From Burkholderiales bacterium (GTDB lineage: Bacteria; Pseudomonadota; Gammaproteobacteria; Burkholderiales; Burkholderiaceae_C), in assembly GCA_028868855.1 (NCBI GenBank), contig JAGWTR010000006.1:186001-250000 (forward strand): a stretch of DNA of 64,000 nucleotides, in the 5' to 3' direction. The notes beneath the pieces are model-generated. The model saw only the letters and a list, made by a program, of their open reading frames with translations. It was not told the DNA's origin and made no database searches. Positions 36,219 to 48,081 of the stretch are shown piece after piece (position 1 is the first letter of the stretch; each line of letters opens with the position of its first letter). The translations under genes and the position numbers were made by a program.

Positions 36219-37115
36219 ATGAACAATCCGAAAGAACTGCTGGCGCGCAACTTCCCCACGGCAGTGCAAGACGCCCGCAACGCGGCCAAGCCGTCGCTGT
36301 ATGCCGGCCCCGATAGCAGTTATGACCTGGCGTTCGCCGACCCCGAGTTCCTGCTGAACCCCGAGTTGCGCCCCGTGCGCATGCAGTTGGAATTGCTCAA
36401 GCCTGAAATGGTGCAGCGCGAAGAAGGCATCACCTCGACCATCGTGATTTTTGGCAGCGCACGCATCCTGGCAGCGGAAGATGCCGAGACCAAATTGGAC
36501 AACGCACGTGCGCTGGCGCCAGGCGCCGAGCGTGATCGCGCCGTGCGTCAAGCCGAGCGCCAGTTGGGCATGTCGCGTTATTACGAAGAGGCGCGCAGCT
36601 TTGCCAGCCTGGTCACGGCCCACTCGGCGCAATTGCAGGCACCGATCTATGTGGTCACCGGCGGTGGTCCCGGCATCATGGAAGCCGGCAATCGCGGCGC
36701 TTTTGAAGTAGGCGGCAAAAGCATCGGGCTCAACATCGTCTTGCCGCACGAGCAGGAGCCCAATCCCTACATCACGCCCCGGTTGTGCTTCCAGTTTCAC
36801 TACTTCGCGCTGCGCAAGATGCACTTCCTGATGCGCTCCGTGGCGCTGGTGTGTTTCCCCGGCGGATTTGGTACCCTGGACGAACTGTTCGAGGCGCTCA
36901 CCCTGATGCAGACCGGCAAGTGCCGCAAGCGCCCCGTGCTGCTGTTCGGGCGCGACTTCTGGACCAAGCTGATCAACATGGATCACCTGGTGGACACCGG
37001 CATGATCAACCCGGAGGATGTGCATCTGTTTCACTACGTTGAAACTGCAGACGAAGCCTGGAGCACCCTGCAGCAAACCTACGGATTGGGCAAGCTCGAC
37101 ACAGTAGCGGCTTAA
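36219..37115 (+). CDS. LOG-family protein (TIGR00730-like)
   Basis: This 298-residue Rossmann-fold protein belongs to the LOG/lysine-decarboxylase-like family. Members hydrolyse nucleoside monophosphates such as cytokinin riboside phosphates or AMP to base plus ribose phosphate. The two family signatures are clear: TGGGPGIMEAGNRG and FPGGFGTLDELFE. It is longer than the approximately 190-residue simple LOG enzymes because of an N-terminal extension of about 70 residues, as in other proteobacterial members. A GTG at 36204 is also open. The real substrate is unknown; the old label lysine decarboxylase should not be used. Confidence 0.9.
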   Translation: MNNPKELLARNFPTAVQDARNAAKPSLYAGPDSSYDLAFADPEFLLNPELRPVRMQLELLKPEMVQREEGITSTIVIFGSARILAAEDAETKLDNARALAPGAERDRAVRQAERQLGMSRYYEEARSFASLVTAHSAQLQAPIYVVTGGGPGIMEAGNRGAFEVGGKSIGLNIVLPHEQEPNPYITPRLCFQFHYFALRKMHFLMRSVALVCFPGGFGTLDELFEALTLMQTGKCRKRPVLLFGRDFWTKLINMDHLVDTGMINPEDVHLFHYVETADEAWSTLQQTYGLGKLDTVAA

Positions 37116-37159
37116 GGGCTGAACGACGGGCTGAAGGTCCGGCTGAAAGGCAGACGACG

Positions 37160-38092
37160 ATGGTACCTGTTTCGCTTCGGTTCATCGGCGCGCCCACGGA
37201 TGTGGGGGCCGGCATGCGCGGCTCATCCATGGGGCCTGAAGCCCTGCGCGTGGCCGGCCTGCCGGAAGCCTTGACCCGTCTGGGCATGGTCGTCAATGAT
37301 GCGGGAAACCTCAGTGGGCCGCCCAATCCCTGGCAGGAGCCCTTCAACGGGCATCGCCACCTCAACGAGGTCTTCGACTGGAATCAGCAGGTGTTTCTGG
37401 CAGTGACCGGTGCCCTGGCCGCCAACGAATTGCCGGTCTTGCTGGGAGGCGACCACTCGCTGGCCATCGGATCGATCGGGGCCGTGGCCGCGCACTGTCG
37501 CCAATCCGGACGCAAGCTGCGGGTGCTCTGGCTGGATGCCCATGCGGACTTCAACACCAGCGAGATCACCCCCAGCGGCAACCTGCATGGCATGCCGGTC
37601 GCGATTCTGTGCGGACTGGGGCCGCAGTCCCTGGTGCAACTGGCATCCGCAGGGCAGGCTCGACCCGCTTTGTCGCGTGATGAGCTGCGCATGATTGGCA
37701 TCCGCAGCGTCGATGCCCACGAGCGCCACTTTGTTCATCAGCACGGGCTGGAAGTTTTCGACATGCGCCATCTGGACGAGCACGGCTTGCGCGCCACCAT
37801 GCAGCAGGCCCTGATGGGTGTGGATGAGCACACCCACCTGCACGTCAGCTTTGACGTCGATTTTCTGGACCCGGACATTGCCCCCGGTGTGGGCACCCCC
37901 GTGCGCGGCGGCCCCAGCTACCGCGAGGCCCAGTTGTGCATGGAAATGATCGCCGACACCGGCCGCCTGGGGTCGCTGGACGTGATGGAACTCAACCCGG
38001 CGCGCGACCTGCAAAACCGCACGGCCGAACTGGTGGTCGACCTGGTGGAAAGCCTGTTCGGCAAGTCGACCCTGATGCGCTTGCGGCCTTGA
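37160..38092 (+). CDS. rocF: Arginase
   Basis: This 310-residue ureohydrolase converts arginine to ornithine and urea. The manganese ligands are all there: GGDHS near 97, DAHADFNT near 122 and SFDVDFLDP near 228. The C-terminal LDVMELNPARD loop also fits. Length is normal and the closing segment resembles arginases rather than agmatinases, though the two families are close. It is surrounded by unrelated genes, with no urease or ornithine aminotransferase nearby. I see no dedicated regulator. Confidence 0.9.
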   Translation: MVPVSLRFIGAPTDVGAGMRGSSMGPEALRVAGLPEALTRLGMVVNDAGNLSGPPNPWQEPFNGHRHLNEVFDWNQQVFLAVTGALAANELPVLLGGDHSLAIGSIGAVAAHCRQSGRKLRVLWLDAHADFNTSEITPSGNLHGMPVAILCGLGPQSLVQLASAGQARPALSRDELRMIGIRSVDAHERHFVHQHGLEVFDMRHLDEHGLRATMQQALMGVDEHTHLHVSFDVDFLDPDIAPGVGTPVRGGPSYREAQLCMEMIADTGRLGSLDVMELNPARDLQNRTAELVVDLVESLFGKSTLMRLRP

Positions 38093-38129
38093 GGCTCAAT
38101 ATTTTGACCGAGGGTGCCGATAACACACC

Positions 38130-39419
38130 ATGAGTCTGCCTGGAAAAACCGCACTGGTCCTGACAGGTGGCGGTGCTCGCGCCGCCTACCAAGTTGGTGT
38201 GCTTCAAGCCCTGATGCTGATTCGCCGTGACAGTGGCGAACCTCGGCGGAGCAATCCATTTCAGATCATCTCCGGGACGTCGGCGGGCGCCATCAATGGC
38301 TTGAGTCTGGCGTGCGGGGCCGATCACTTTGAATTGGCCGTGCGCACCATGGTCGAACTGTGGCGTGATTTCCGATCCGAGCAAGTCTATCGCTCCGACT
38401 CCTTTGGCATCATCCGCAGTGGCGCCCAGTGGTTGAGCTTGTTCTCGCTGGGTTGGGCCTTGGCTCGCTGGCGTCGGGCGCGCCCACGCTCCTTGCTGGA
38501 CAACGAGCCCCTGCATGAGCTCCTGCGCACCGCGCTCAACATCGACCGCTTGCCCAAGTTGATGGAGGACGGTCACCTGCACGCCGTGGCGGTGTCGGCA
38601 TCCAGTTACACCACGGGCGAGCACGTCACCTTCTACGACTGTGCCCACGCGGTTCAACCCTGGTCGCGCTCGCAGCGCATCAGTGTCCGCGACAGCCTGT
38701 CACTGAGCCACCTGATGGCTTCCAGCGCCATCCCCTTCGTGTTCCCGGCGGTGCAACTTGGGGTCGAAGGGCGCCAGCATTATTTTGGCGACGGGTCCAT
38801 GCGCCAGGCGGCGCCCATCTCTCCGGTCATCCATCTGGGGGCGGACCGCATCCTAGTGGTCGGGGCGGGGCGCCTGCAGGAGCCGCCGGCACCCCGCGAC
38901 GCCCTGCTCGAATACCCCAATCTGGCGCAGATTGCTGGCCACGCCATGTCCAGCATTTTTCTGGATGCCCTCGCGGTGGACATTGAGCGCTTGGAACGCG
39001 TCAACAAGACACTGAGCCTGATGTCGCCCGAAGCGCGTGCGCAATCGTCGTTGCGCCCTGTGGATGTCCTGGTCATCGCCCCCAGTCAGCGCGTTGACGA
39101 CATCGCGGCCCGTCACCTGTGGGCACTCCCGCCCGCCGTGCGTGCCATGTTGCGCGCTGTCGGTGTGTATGGACGGGGCAAAACCGCCCGTGGCGCGGCC
39201 CTGGCCAGCTACCTTCTGTTCGAGTCGTCCTTCACGCGTGAATTGATTCACCTGGGTTTCACCGACACGTTGGCCCGGCGTGACGAGGTGATCGCCTTCT
39301 TTGGGTGGGGCCAAGCGCCTGACGGATTGCCCACCGACGCACCTGCCGATAAACAGTCGGACGACCCCGCTTGCGCGACCAACAGACCTCATGGTAGTAT
39401 CGAGAGCTTCGCACTTTAG
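38130..39419 (+). CDS. Patatin-like phospholipase
   Basis: This 429-residue lipid acyl hydrolase has a Ser-Asp dyad. The oxyanion loop [18 protein letters not shown] is at the N-terminus, the nucleophile elbow GTSAGAING is near residue 51, and the DGS motif ([12 protein letters not shown]) is near 217. There is no signal peptide and no beta-barrel domain, so it is a cytoplasmic or membrane-associated form. The C-terminal 120 residues resemble the extension seen in longer bacterial patatins. The end of the gene contains the likely promoter of the L21-L27 operon. Confidence 0.92.
   Translation: MSLPGKTALVLTGGGARAAYQVGVLQALMLIRRDSGEPRRSNPFQIISGTSAGAINGLSLACGADHFELAVRTMVELWRDFRSEQVYRSDSFGIIRSGAQWLSLFSLGWALARWRRARPRSLLDNEPLHELLRTALNIDRLPKLMEDGHLHAVAVSASSYTTGEHVTFYDCAHAVQPWSRSQRISVRDSLSLSHLMASSAIPFVFPAVQLGVEGRQHYFGDGSMRQAAPISPVIHLGADRILVVGAGRLQEPPAPRDALLEYPNLAQIAGHAMSSIFLDALAVDIERLERVNKTLSLMSPEARAQSSLRPVDVLVIAPSQRVDDIAARHLWALPPAVRAMLRAVGVYGRGKTARGAALASYLLFESSFTRELIHLGFTDTLARRDEVIAFFGWGQAPDGLPTDAPADKQSDDPACATNRPHGSIESFAL
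39371..39400 (+). promoter_or_regulatory. Likely sigma-70 promoter of the rplU operon
   Basis: TTGCGC and TAGTAT stand 18 bases apart. The site lies inside the last codons of the patatin gene and would give a leader of about 135 bases before rplU, enough for the autoregulation usual in ribosomal operons. Confidence 0.55.
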
Positions 39420-39542
39420 TGTGCGGAGATTCGTCGCCTTCTTTTCAATACGGCACGTGTAGAAGATTTGGGATTTTTCCCTGTCTGATCGCCGTGTTCC
39501 TTGTTTTGAGAGGCGGGCATCAGATATTTGAAAGGTCTCCCT

Positions 39543-39854
39543 ATGTACGCGGTCATAAAAACCGGTGGCAAGCAATATAAAGTTGCTGCTGGCGAAAAGA
39601 TCAAAGTAGAACAGATTACTGCGGACGTTGGCCAAGAGATCGTGATCGACCAAGTTTTGGCTGTCGGAATCGGCGCTGAACTAAAGGTCGGCACGCCCTT
39701 GGTGGCTGGCGCAACCGTCAAAGCAACTGTTTTGTCGCAAGGTCGTCACGACAAAGTGCGCATCTTCAAGATGCGTCGTCGTAAGCACTACCAAAAGCGC
39801 CAAGGCCATCGTCAGAACTACACCGAGTTGCAAATCAGCTCTGTGAACGCCTGA
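39543..39854 (+). CDS. rplU: Ribosomal protein L21
   Basis: This 103-residue protein of the large subunit binds 23S rRNA near L20. The start [14 protein letters not shown] and the RNA-binding block [20 protein letters not shown] are diagnostic, and the length matches E. coli L21. AAAGG precedes the ATG at 39543. It begins the conserved rplU-rpmA-obgE string and is preceded by a 123-base gap without other genes. Confidence 0.99.
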   Translation: MYAVIKTGGKQYKVAAGEKIKVEQITADVGQEIVIDQVLAVGIGAELKVGTPLVAGATVKATVLSQGRHDKVRIFKMRRRKHYQKRQGHRQNYTELQISSVNA

Positions 39855-39899
39855 TCCAGCGCCTTCTTCGTCTAACTTCAGTCACCAAGGAGCAGATCC

Positions 39900-40157
39900 A
39901 TGGCACAGAAAAAAGGCGGCGGTTCCACGCGGAACGGCCGCGATTCCCAACCCAAGATGCTCGGCGTCAAGGCTTTCGGTAGCGAAGTCGTGTCGGCCGG
40001 TTCGATCATTGTCCGCCAACGTGGCACCCGCTTCCATGCAGGTAGCAACGTCGGCATGGGCCGCGACCACACTCTGTTCGCGCTGATCGACGGTACCGTG
40101 TCCTTCGCCGTCAAAGGTTCGATGAACCGCAAGACGGTGATCGTGACTCCGGTCTGA
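39900..40157 (+). CDS. rpmA: Ribosomal protein L27
   Basis: This 85-residue protein's N-terminal tail ([18 protein letters not shown]) reaches the peptidyl transferase centre. The family pattern [15 protein letters not shown] and [12 protein letters not shown] is complete. AAGGAG gives a strong start. No cleavable N-terminal extension of the Firmicute type is present. A hairpin terminator follows 44 bases downstream, so obgE may be expressed partly by read-through. Confidence 0.99.
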   Translation: MAQKKGGGSTRNGRDSQPKMLGVKAFGSEVVSAGSIIVRQRGTRFHAGSNVGMGRDHTLFALIDGTVSFAVKGSMNRKTVIVTPV

Positions 40158-40177
40158 TCGAACATCAGCGGCCCTGA

Positions 40178-41569
<1,392 letters not shown>

Positions 41570-41589
41570 GATTTGCCGCACGCCTGTCC

Positions 41590-42711
41590 ATGAATGACGT
41601 CCTGAAAAACGCCCGCCGCATTGTGGTCAAGGTGGGCTCCAGCCTGGTGACCAACGAAGGCCGCGGCATTGATGCCCAAGCCATCAGCACTTGGTGCCGC
41701 CAACTGGCCGCCCTGGCGCAGGATGGCCGAGAGGTCATCATGGTGTCCAGCGGTGCCATTGCCGAAGGCATGAAGCGCCTGGGCTGGGTGCAGCGTCCCA
41801 AGGAGTTGCACGAGCTGCAGGCCGCCGCCGCCGTCGGCCAGATGGGCCTGGCGCAGATGTACGAAACCAAGCTCAGCGAGCACGGCCTGGGCAGCGCGCA
41901 GGTGTTGCTCACCCACGCCGACCTGGCCGACCGCGAGCGCTACCTCAATGCCCGTTCCACCTTGCTGACCTTGCTGTCGCACAAGGTGGTGCCGGTCATC
42001 AACGAGAACGACACCGTCGTCACCGACGAGATCAAGTTTGGCGACAACGACACCCTCGGCGCTCTGGTGGCCAATCTGATCGAGGCCGATGCCCTGGTCA
42101 TCTTGACCGACCAGAAGGGTCTGTACAGTGCCGACCCCCGCAAGGACCCCAGCGCCCGTTTCATTGACGTGGCCATGGCGGGTGATCCGGCGCTGGAACA
42201 GATGGCCGGAGGGGCCGGCTCCAGCATAGGTCGTGGCGGCATGATCACCAAGGTGCTCGCGGCCAGGCGTGCCGCAGGCAGCGGTGCCAGCACCGTCGTA
42301 GCCTGGGGGCGCGAACCCGATGTGCTGGTGCGCCTGTCGCAGGGGGAGGCCATCGGCACCCTGTTCGTGGCGGCCACCGCCAAGGTCGCGGCGCGCAAGC
42401 AGTGGATGGCCGATCACCTGCAGCTGCGTGGCGCGGTGGTGGTGGACGATGGCGCAGTGGCCAAGTTGCGGGATGAGGGCAAAAGCCTGCTGCCCATCGG
42501 CATGACCGAGGTGGTGGGCGAGTTCCACCGTGGCGACGTGATCGCTGTGCGCAACCGCCAGGGGCAGGACATCGCCCGGGGGCTGGCCAATTACGCCAGC
42601 AGTGAAGCCCGCCTGATCTTGCGCAAGTCCTCCAGCGACTTCGAAATCCTGCTGGGGTTCACCGGCGAGGCTGAGATGATCCACCGCGACAACATGGTGT
42701 TGGTGGCCTGA
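41590..42711 (+). CDS. proB: Glutamate 5-kinase
   Basis: This 373-residue first enzyme of proline synthesis phosphorylates glutamate. The amino-acid kinase domain shows [11 protein letters not shown] at the start, [31 protein letters not shown] and [15 protein letters not shown]-terminal PUA domain (about 275-370) completes the usual two-domain form. It lies 20 bases after obgE, where many betaproteobacteria have it. proA is not present here. Confidence 0.97.
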   Translation: MNDVLKNARRIVVKVGSSLVTNEGRGIDAQAISTWCRQLAALAQDGREVIMVSSGAIAEGMKRLGWVQRPKELHELQAAAAVGQMGLAQMYETKLSEHGLGSAQVLLTHADLADRERYLNARSTLLTLLSHKVVPVINENDTVVTDEIKFGDNDTLGALVANLIEADALVILTDQKGLYSADPRKDPSARFIDVAMAGDPALEQMAGGAGSSIGRGGMITKVLAARRAAGSGASTVVAWGREPDVLVRLSQGEAIGTLFVAATAKVAARKQWMADHLQLRGAVVVDDGAVAKLRDEGKSLLPIGMTEVVGEFHRGDVIAVRNRQGQDIARGLANYASSEARLILRKSSSDFEILLGFTGEAEMIHRDNMVLVA

Positions 42712-42770
42712 TCTACGGGTTCCCCCTGTCTGTGTGCCGACCAATTACCGCGTTGAATCATGACCTGCGT

Positions 42771-42784
42771 CACGATCTCTCGTG
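42771..42784. promoter_or_regulatory. Short inverted repeat before the solute-binding protein gene
   Basis: CACGA and TCGTG flank TCTC. The repeat lies about 60 bases before the start codon, near a TATGAT element, and could be an operator. Support is weak. Confidence 0.3.
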
Positions 42785-42841
42785 GCGACTCATATGATTA
42801 ACGAGCGGAGGTTGTTCATGTTCCGGAAACAGAGGACTCAG

Positions 42842-43882
42842 ATGAAGTTGAACCGATGGTCAATAGGGGCTGCATTGGCAGCGATGGTGAGCTTGGCTCC
42901 CGTGGCGCAAGCCAAGACAATCGCGTGTGTGTGGGACGTGGCCGGCAAGACGGGCGATATCTACGCATCAACGGTCGATTTCGCGCTGGCCATGCAGAAA
43001 AGTGGCGTCGAGATGGACGTCAAGAGTTATGTCGATGAACGGGTGGCGATTGAGGACTTTCGCGCCGGTCAATGTGACGCGGTGGTGGCCACGGCCTTTC
43101 GCACCCGGCCCTTCAACCCGCTGGCTGCGACGCTGGACAGCATCGGTGTGACCACCATTGTTCGCAATGGCAAGGTCGACATTCCAGCCAGCTACGAAGT
43201 CGTGCGCAAGGTCGTGCAGGTGTTTGCCACGCCGCAGGGCGCCAAATTGATGGTCGAGGGCAATTACGAAGTGGCCGGGATCATCCCGCTAGGGGCTGCC
43301 TACCCAATCGTGCGTGACCGCAGGGTCAACTCTGTCGAAGCGTTGTCGGGCAAGAAGATCGCCGCCTTTGACTACGACAAGGCGCAAGCCGTGATGATCC
43401 AGCGCATTGGCGCTCAACCCGTGTCGGTGGACGTGACCAACGTGGGCCCCAAGTTCAACAACGGGTTTGTGGACATGGTGACCTTGCCTGCGGTGGCCTT
43501 CAAGCCGTTCGAGTTGTACAAGGGGATTGGCACCAAGGGAGGCATGGCTCGATTCCCGATCTTGATCCCCACCGTGCAGATCATCATCAATCGCACCAAG
43601 TTCCCCGAGGGGTTTGGCGAGAAGTCCCGCGGATACTGGCTATCGCAGTTTGACCGCGCTTTGCACGTCGTCGATGTGGCCGAGAAGGGAATTCCGGCAT
43701 CGATGTGGGACGAGCTGCCACCGGAAAACATGGCCAAGTATGTGCTGATGTTCCGTGAGGCACGCATTGCCATCGCCAAGGAAGGCCTCTACAACAAGCG
43801 TGGTTTGAACATCATCAAGCGGGCCCGTTGCGACGTGAACCCCGCCGATGCCGAATGCGCCACCAAGGTTGAAATCGAGTGA
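42842..43882 (+). CDS. Putative periplasmic solute-binding protein
   Basis: This 346-residue exported protein has a signal peptide ending in APVAQA before KTIACVWDVAG. The mature part has the alternating pattern of a two-lobe binding protein (DYDKAQAVMIQRIGAQPVSV; MVTLPAVAFKPFELY) and resembles the AdeT1/2-like putative solute-binding proteins, distant from the TRAP DctP family. The C-terminal part carries two cysteines (CDVNPADAEC) that could form a disulfide. No transport permease lies nearby, so a partner must be elsewhere, or it acts otherwise. The ATG at 42842 follows AGAGGA. A terminator closes the gene. Confidence 0.8.
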   Translation: MKLNRWSIGAALAAMVSLAPVAQAKTIACVWDVAGKTGDIYASTVDFALAMQKSGVEMDVKSYVDERVAIEDFRAGQCDAVVATAFRTRPFNPLAATLDSIGVTTIVRNGKVDIPASYEVVRKVVQVFATPQGAKLMVEGNYEVAGIIPLGAAYPIVRDRRVNSVEALSGKKIAAFDYDKAQAVMIQRIGAQPVSVDVTNVGPKFNNGFVDMVTLPAVAFKPFELYKGIGTKGGMARFPILIPTVQIIINRTKFPEGFGEKSRGYWLSQFDRALHVVDVAEKGIPASMWDELPPENMAKYVLMFREARIAIAKEGLYNKRGLNIIKRARCDVNPADAECATKVEIE

Positions 43883-43906
43883 TGTCATCCCGGCGATGAA
43901 CCAAGC

Positions 43907-43937
43907 AAAGGGGCGCTTTCATCAGCGCCCCTTTTTT
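43907..43937 (+). terminator. Intrinsic terminator after the solute-binding protein gene
   Basis: AGGGGCGCT and AGCGCCCCT pair around TTCATC, followed by a T6 run. AAA before the stem could also serve transcripts arriving from rppH on the other strand. Confidence 0.92.
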
Positions 43938-43949
43938 CATGGCTCAGCC

Positions 43950-44591
43950 TCAGGGCTCTTGGTTGCTGGCGATGGAGTTGGTGTCCTGGTCCTGGTCCTG
44001 GTCCGGGTCCGGGTCCGGGTCGTAGGTCGGCTCCGCGCCATCGTCATCAAGTCGTTTGGCGCTCCGCATGCTGCCGCGCAGATAGCGGTTGTTGTGCGCA
44101 CCCGGCCCCTGGGGCTGAGTCCTGGGCAGAAAGCGCGCCAATTCAGACAGGGCCAACTGGTAGACATCGCGCTTGAACTCGATCACGGTGTCCAGGGGCA
44201 CCCAGTACTCATGCCAACGCCAGGCGTCGAACTCTGGGTGGCTGGAGGCGCGCAGGTTCATGTCGGTGTCGCGGCCCATCAGCTGCAGCAAAAACCAGAT
44301 CTGCTTTTGGCCTTTGTAATGACCGCGCGCATCCTTGCGAATGAAGTGATTGGGCACTTCATAGCGCAGCCAGTCGCGGGTACGCGCGACCACGCGAACG
44401 TGCTCAGGCAGCAAGCCCACTTCTTCGTGGAGCTCGCGAAACATCGCCTGCTCAGGCGACTCGCCATACTTGATGCCGCCTTGTGGAAACTGCCAGGAAT
44501 GGGTGCGGATGCGTTTGCCCCAAAAAACCTGATTCCGATGATTGAGCAGGATGATGCCGACGTTAGGGCGGAACCCTTCCCGGTCGAGCAT
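43950..44591 (-). CDS. rppH: RNA pyrophosphohydrolase RppH with an acidic repeat tail
   Basis: This 213-residue Nudix enzyme removes pyrophosphate from the 5' end of mRNAs and starts their decay. The Nudix box reads [20 protein letters not shown], then VGL. The N-terminus [17 protein letters not shown] is typical, and GGAG stands before this ATG. E. coli RppH has 176 residues; here a tail of about 55 residues ends in [13 protein letters not shown], encoded by a hexanucleotide repeat. It is divergent from proS, a common arrangement in this group. Confidence 0.95.
   Translation of the reverse strand: MLDREGFRPNVGIILLNHRNQVFWGKRIRTHSWQFPQGGIKYGESPEQAMFRELHEEVGLLPEHVRVVARTRDWLRYEVPNHFIRKDARGHYKGQKQIWFLLQLMGRDTDMNLRASSHPEFDAWRWHEYWVPLDTVIEFKRDVYQLALSELARFLPRTQPQGPGAHNNRYLRGSMRSAKRLDDDGAEPTYDPDPDPDQDQDQDTNSIASNQEP
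43984..44019. repeat. Six-base tandem repeat in the rppH tail
   Basis: Three copies of TCCTGG followed by three of TCCGGG on the plus strand encode Asp-Gln and Asp-Pro pairs in the rppH frame. Copy number changes would keep the frame. Confidence 0.9.
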
Positions 44592-44683
44592 AATCAACTC
44601 CGAATTTTTCAACTGATTTCATTATTGCACTGAGTGGTCCAAACGCCAAGGCGATGGCCTCGGACGGTGCATTTCCCCTGCCC

Positions 44684-46447
44684 ATGAAAGCCTCCCAGTT
44701 CTTCATCTCCACCCTCAAAGAAGCCCCGGCCGATGCCGAGATCGTCAGTCACAAGCTGATGATGCGCGCCGGATTCATCAAGAAGCTGGGCGCCGGCCTG
44801 TACAACTACATGCCAATGGGGCTGCGCACCATCCGCAAGGTCGAGGCCATCATCCGTGACGAGCTGAGCAAGGCCGGCGCGGTCGAGCTGTCCATGCCCG
44901 TGGTGCAGCCCGCCGAGTTGTGGGAAGAAACCGGACGCTTCGAGAAGATGGGTGCCGAGTTGCTGCGCTTCAAAGACCGCCACGGTCGCGACTTCGTGAT
45001 CCAGCCCACCGCTGAAGAAGTCATCACCGACATCGCGCGCCAGGAGCTGCGCAGCTACCGCCAGCTGCCGAAAAACTTCTATCAGATCCAGACCAAGTTC
45101 CGCGACGAGCGCCGTCCGCGCTTTGGCATCATGCGTGGCCGCGAGTTCACGATGAAGGACGCCTACTCCTTCGATCGTGACGTCGAGAGCGCCGGCAAGA
45201 CCTATGACGGCATGTTTGCCGCCTACACCCGCATCTTCGAGCGCCTGGGCCTGCAGTTCCGCGCCGTGGCCGCTGACACCGGCGCCATTGGCGGCGACCG
45301 CTCGCACGAGTTCCAGGTGATCGCCGACACGGGTGAAGACGCCATCGTCTACTGCCCCATGAGCGACTACGCGGCCAACATCGAGCTGGCCGAAGCCGTG
45401 GCGCTGATTGCGCAGCGCGGTGCGGCCACCAAGGCCTGCGAAAAGGTGGCCACGCCCGGCAAGAGCACCTGCCCCGATGTGGCCGAGCTGCTGGGTCTGC
45501 CCCTGTCGCAAACGGTGAAGTCCTTGGTGCTGGCCACCGATGAGCTCAACGAACACGGCGAGATCGCCAAGTCCACCGTCTGGCTGCTGCTGGTGCGTGG
45601 CGACCACGACCTCAATGAAGTCAAGGCCGGCAAGCTTGCTTTGCCCGATGGCTCGGGCTTGAAGGCGGGCTTCCGCTTTGCCACCGAAAAGGAAATCATT
45701 GAGCACTTCGGTTGCAAGCCCGGCTATCTGGGCCCGGTCAAGCTGCTCAAGCCCCTGAAGGTCATCGCTGACCGCACTGTGGCCAATATGGCGGACTTCG
45801 TCTGCGGTGCCAATGAGGAGGGCTTCCACATCCAGGGCGTGAACTGGGGCCGTGACCTGCCCGAGCCCGATCTGGTGGCCGACATCCGCAACGTGGTGGA
45901 AGGCGACCCTTCACCGGACGGCAAGGGCGTGCTGGCCATCCAGCGCGGCATCGAAGTCGGTCACGTGTTCTACCTGGGCAACAAGTATTCCAAGGCCATG
46001 AACGCGACCTTCCTGGACGTCGATGGCCGACCCAAGCACTTCGAGATGGGCTGCTACGGCATCGGAGTGACCCGCATCCTGGGCGCCGCGATCGAGCAGA
46101 AGCACGACGAGCGCGGCATCATTTGGCCAGAGTCGATCGCGCCCTTCACCGTGGTGATCTGCCCGGTGGGCTATGACCGTTCCGAAGACGTCAAGGCCGC
46201 CGCTGACAAGCTCTATGCCGACTTGCTGGCCAAGGGCGTGGACGTGATCCTGGACGACCGCGGCGAGCGACCGGGCGCCATGTTCGCCGACTGGGAGTTG
46301 ATCGGTGCGCCGCACCGCGTGGTGCTGGGCGACAAGGGCTTGAAAGAGGGCTTGGCCGAGTACCAGGGCCGCCAAGATGCCGTCGCCAGCAAGGTGGCCG
46401 TGACGGAAGTCCTGAACCACGTGCTGTCTCGCCTGCAAATCGGCTGA
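44684..46447 (+). CDS. proS: Prolyl-tRNA synthetase, bacterial type with editing domain
   Basis: This 587-residue class-II synthetase charges tRNA-Pro. The start [20 protein letters not shown] matches the family. Motif 2 ([21 protein letters not shown]) and motif 3 ([20 protein letters not shown]) flank an inserted editing domain of about 180 residues, which in this family removes Ala-tRNA-Pro. A C-terminal anticodon-binding domain ends the protein. An ATG at 44654, with a better ribosome binding site (AAGG), is in frame and would add ten residues. Confidence 0.97.
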   Translation: MKASQFFISTLKEAPADAEIVSHKLMMRAGFIKKLGAGLYNYMPMGLRTIRKVEAIIRDELSKAGAVELSMPVVQPAELWEETGRFEKMGAELLRFKDRHGRDFVIQPTAEEVITDIARQELRSYRQLPKNFYQIQTKFRDERRPRFGIMRGREFTMKDAYSFDRDVESAGKTYDGMFAAYTRIFERLGLQFRAVAADTGAIGGDRSHEFQVIADTGEDAIVYCPMSDYAANIELAEAVALIAQRGAATKACEKVATPGKSTCPDVAELLGLPLSQTVKSLVLATDELNEHGEIAKSTVWLLLVRGDHDLNEVKAGKLALPDGSGLKAGFRFATEKEIIEHFGCKPGYLGPVKLLKPLKVIADRTVANMADFVCGANEEGFHIQGVNWGRDLPEPDLVADIRNVVEGDPSPDGKGVLAIQRGIEVGHVFYLGNKYSKAMNATFLDVDGRPKHFEMGCYGIGVTRILGAAIEQKHDERGIIWPESIAPFTVVICPVGYDRSEDVKAAADKLYADLLAKGVDVILDDRGERPGAMFADWELIGAPHRVVLGDKGLKEGLAEYQGRQDAVASKVAVTEVLNHVLSRLQIG

Positions 46448-46482
46448 CCGCTCGGGTGTCAGATGGTTTAAGGTTGAAGGCT

Positions 46483-47145
46483 ATGGCATTTGAGTTCTCT
46501 GCTCCCTGGCGTGGTGTGCTGACGGCGGTCGCCTTGACTGTCGGCTGCGTGCTGGCACGCCCGGTGTGGGCGGGTGCGCAGGCCGAAGAACCGCTGGCCG
46601 ACTCGGTGCGCACGGCCTTGTCGGCGGCGGTGCTCAAGGCCGCACCGCCAGCGCCCGTGTTTGCCGACTCGCTGCAACGCGAGCAGTTTGAGCGCTGGGC
46701 CGATGCGGCGGGCGAGCGCCTTAAAAAGCGCAAGCCTGAAGAGCAGGTGCGGCGTGAATTCCTGCAAACCGTCTGGTACGAAGCCAAGCGCGCCGGGCTG
46801 GAGCCTTCACTGGTGCTGAGCCTGATTGAGGTGGAAAGCGGCTTTCGCAAATACGCCATTTCGCCCGTCGGGGCGCGCGGCTATATGCAGGTCATGCCCT
46901 TCTGGTCACGCCTGATCGGCACCGGTGACCCGGCCAGCCTGTTTCACATGCAGACCAATTTGCGCTTTGGTTGCATCATCCTGCGCCATTACCTGGACGC
47001 CGAGCGGGGCAATCTGTTCCTGGCGCTGGGGCGCTACAACGGCAGCCGAGGTCGCGCCGAGTACCCCAATGCGGTGTTTGGGGCCTTGCGGCACTGGAAG
47101 ATGCCGGAGCTACCTGCGCCGCAACTCGTGGCGACGGGGCGCTGA
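46483..47145 (+). CDS. Lytic transglycosylase, SLT domain
   Basis: This 220-residue peptidoglycan-cleaving enzyme has a signal peptide ending near RPVWAGA and a C-terminal SLT domain. The catalytic glutamate lies in IEVESGFRKYAISPVGARGY, followed by MQVMPFW and RYNGSRGR, the standard motif set. It should act in the periplasm. A GTG at 46456 is also open, but AAGG before the ATG at 46483 supports the shorter form. It follows proS closely on the same strand and converges on ubiX. Confidence 0.94.
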   Translation: MAFEFSAPWRGVLTAVALTVGCVLARPVWAGAQAEEPLADSVRTALSAAVLKAAPPAPVFADSLQREQFERWADAAGERLKKRKPEEQVRREFLQTVWYEAKRAGLEPSLVLSLIEVESGFRKYAISPVGARGYMQVMPFWSRLIGTGDPASLFHMQTNLRFGCIILRHYLDAERGNLFLALGRYNGSRGRAEYPNAVFGALRHWKMPELPAPQLVATGR

Positions 47146-47170
47146 TCCGGGCCTTGCTGAGGGCTGCGGC

Positions 47171-47740
47171 TTACAAGCCCTGCCACTCCTGCGGCATCGC
47201 CTTTTCCAACCCTACCATTGCCAGCACCCGCTCGACCGTGTCGTTGACCAGGTCGTCAATGCTTTGCGGGCGGTGATAGAAGGCCGGCAGCGGCGGAAAG
47301 ACGATCCCGCCCATCTCGGTGACGGCCGTCATGTTGCGCAGGTGGGCCAGGTTGAAGGGCGTCTCGCGCACCATGAGCACCAGACGGCGGCGCTCTTTTA
47401 ACGTGACGTCGGCGGCGCGGGTGAGCAGGTTGTCACCCATGCCGTGGGCCACGGCCGCCAGGGTTTTCATGGAGCAGGGCGCAATCACCATCGCGTCCGT
47501 CATGAAGCTGCCGCTGGCGATGCAGGCGCCCACATCACCAGGTGCGTGGCTCTGGTCAGCCAGTGCTTCGAGTTCACCCCGGTCCAGGCCGAGTTCGTGG
47601 TGCACGTTCAGAATGCCGGCCGGTGTCACGACCAGGTGGGTGTGCACACCCAGTGCACGGGCCCGCTGCAGCAGGCGCACGCCGTAAACAGCGCCGCTGG
47701 CACCGGTGATGCCGATGATCAGACGGCGGGCCGTGACCAA
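47171..47740 (-). CDS. ubiX: Flavin prenyltransferase UbiX
   Basis: This 189-residue enzyme makes the prenylated FMN cofactor used by the UbiD decarboxylase in ubiquinone synthesis. The N-terminal [16 protein letters not shown] loop and [20 protein letters not shown] are diagnostic, as is [18 protein letters not shown]. The start is a TTG one base after the grxD stop, with GGAG about ten bases before it; no ATG or GTG in this frame offers an alternative. It is transcribed with grxD. Confidence 0.95.
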   Translation of the reverse strand: MVTARRLIIGITGASGAVYGVRLLQRARALGVHTHLVVTPAGILNVHHELGLDRGELEALADQSHAPGDVGACIASGSFMTDAMVIAPCSMKTLAAVAHGMGDNLLTRAADVTLKERRRLVLMVRETPFNLAHLRNMTAVTEMGGIVFPPLPAFYHRPQSIDDLVNDTVERVLAMVGLEKAMPQEWQGL

Positions 47741-47741
47741 A

Positions 47742-48059
47742 TCACTGCGCTCCGGTGAGTGCCTGTTGCAGTTCGCCGGACTGGTACATCTCCATCATGA
47801 TGTCGGAGCCACCGATGAATTCACCGCCGATGTAGAGCTGGGGAATGGTGGGCCAGTTGGCGTAGTCCTTGATGCCCTGGCGAATTTCTTCGTCTTCCAG
47901 GACGTTGACGGTGTGTAGGCCCGTCACGCCGGCGGATTTGAGGACTTGAATGGCTCGGCCCGAAAAACCACATTGCGGGAAATTGGCCGTGCCCTTCATG
48001 AAAAGCACCACTTTGTGGCTTTTGACGAGGGTGTCGATGCGTTGTTGGACGTCGCTCAT
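47742..48059 (-). CDS. grxD: Monothiol glutaredoxin Grx4 type
   Basis: This 105-residue glutaredoxin of the CGFS class binds and delivers [2Fe-2S] clusters with glutathione. [14 protein letters not shown] holds the active cysteine, and [20 protein letters not shown] completes the glutathione site. Length is normal. In many betaproteobacteria it follows hemA-prfA-prmC as here, although a small outer-membrane-type gene intervenes. ubiX starts right after its stop. Confidence 0.97.
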   Translation of the reverse strand: MSDVQQRIDTLVKSHKVVLFMKGTANFPQCGFSGRAIQVLKSAGVTGLHTVNVLEDEEIRQGIKDYANWPTIPQLYIGGEFIGGSDIMMEMYQSGELQQALTGAQ

Positions 48060-48081
48060 GAGGAATCGCTTGACTGAAATG

